In this document: one piece after another, positions 15,525-15,633 of the stretch | Numbering within the stretch: the stretch's first letter is position 1 | Layout of the letters: every line of letters begins with the position of its first letter | Assembly: GCA_035541775.1 (NCBI GenBank) | Contig: DATKMP010000160.1 | Coordinates: 1 to 15,633 of the forward strand | DNA from: DATKMP01 sp035541775 | GTDB taxonomy: Bacteria; Bacteroidota; Ignavibacteria; UBA10030 | Direction of reading: 5' to 3' | Length of the DNA: 15,633 bases | Notes under the pieces: model-generated | What the model was told of the DNA's origin: nothing | The model's database searches: none | The model's input: only the letters and a program-made list of their open reading frames with translations | Program-made: the position numbers and the translations under genes

Positions 15525-15553
15525 AGTGTACAAAATCAGACACAAGAATGCAA
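15525..15553 (-). promoter_or_regulatory. Weak sigma-70-like promoter candidate for the kinase-activator unit
   Basis: On the minus strand TTGCAT (15553-15548) and TACACT (15530-15525) are 17 bp apart, matching the housekeeping consensus at three and four of six positions. The pair sits about 45 bp upstream of the start codon. This is a tentative placement only. Confidence 0.2.
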
Positions 15554-15577
15554 TCGGCATTATCGCGTATTCTTCTT

Positions 15578-15595
15578 CTACACGATATCGTGTAG
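15578..15595. promoter_or_regulatory. 18-bp perfect palindrome, likely operator
   Basis: CTACACGATATCGTGTAG reads identically on both strands with no spacer. It lies 98-115 bp upstream of the kinase start and about 25 bp upstream of the weak promoter candidate. Perfect 18-bp symmetry is what a dimeric helix-turn-helix regulator binds. There is no T tract to suggest a terminator. It could serve this unit or a divergent gene outside the window. Confidence 0.55.
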
Positions 15596-15633
15596 GCCGC
15601 AGGATTTTTTGATGCTCGCTTAAGCTTTTACCG

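Larger units (their letters stand above)
15481..15633. other. Upstream region of the REC-PAS kinase gene
   Basis: These 153 bases contain no gene that I can support. They hold the kinase ribosome site, a weak promoter-like pair and an 18-bp perfect palindrome, each listed separately. Whatever gene lies further upstream is outside the window. Confidence 0.5.

Overview
All eleven genes that I can support lie on the minus strand, so the locus reads from 15480 down to 1. It encodes sensory signal transduction and chemotaxis machinery in a Gram-negative bacterium: the window has an outer-membrane beta-barrel with a signal peptide and a C-terminal Phe, a chemoreceptor, CheW and CheR. Base composition is moderate and slightly AT-rich. 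Most starts have clear GGAG-type ribosome binding sites. The mix of PAS-rich hybrid kinases, an NtrC-type activator and a HEAT-repeat protein beside cheR would fit a deltaproteobacterial-type lineage or the Ignavibacteria/Chlorobi/Bacteroidota group. I cannot decide the phylum from this sequence alone.

Region 1 (15480-10473) is a three-gene phosphorelay unit: a soluble REC-PAS-histidine kinase, a sigma-54-dependent NtrC-family activator with an intact GAFTGA loop, and a soluble PAS-PAS-histidine kinase-REC hybrid. The genes are 5 and 26 nt apart. An 18-bp perfect palindrome lies upstream of the first gene. Region 2 (10472-10146) is the only gap longer than 300 bp and looks regulatory. It holds three copies of an 11-bp direct repeat, an imperfect 23-bp dyad, a 7-bp perfect stem-loop and a candidate (imperfect) sigma-54 promoter placed correctly for the next gene. 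Region 3 (10145-6122) has two small Cys/His putative zinc-binding proteins, a porin-like outer-membrane protein, a methyl-accepting chemotaxis protein and CheW, in close succession. Region 4 (5937-1) has a large membrane-anchored hybrid kinase with five PAS domains, then a HEAT-repeat protein coupled by a 2-nt gap to cheR, which runs off the left edge.

Working model (inference): the kinases and the NtrC-like regulator control, through sigma-54, the unit of small zinc proteins, porin, receptor and CheW next to them. This would tie synthesis of an outer-membrane entry route and a chemoreceptor to a sensed compound or condition. CheR and the HEAT protein would handle receptor adaptation or scaffolding. 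No CheA, CheB, CheY or HPt protein is present in the window, so the phosphotransfer partners must be elsewhere. I see no RNA genes, transposases, CRISPR arrays or phage genes.
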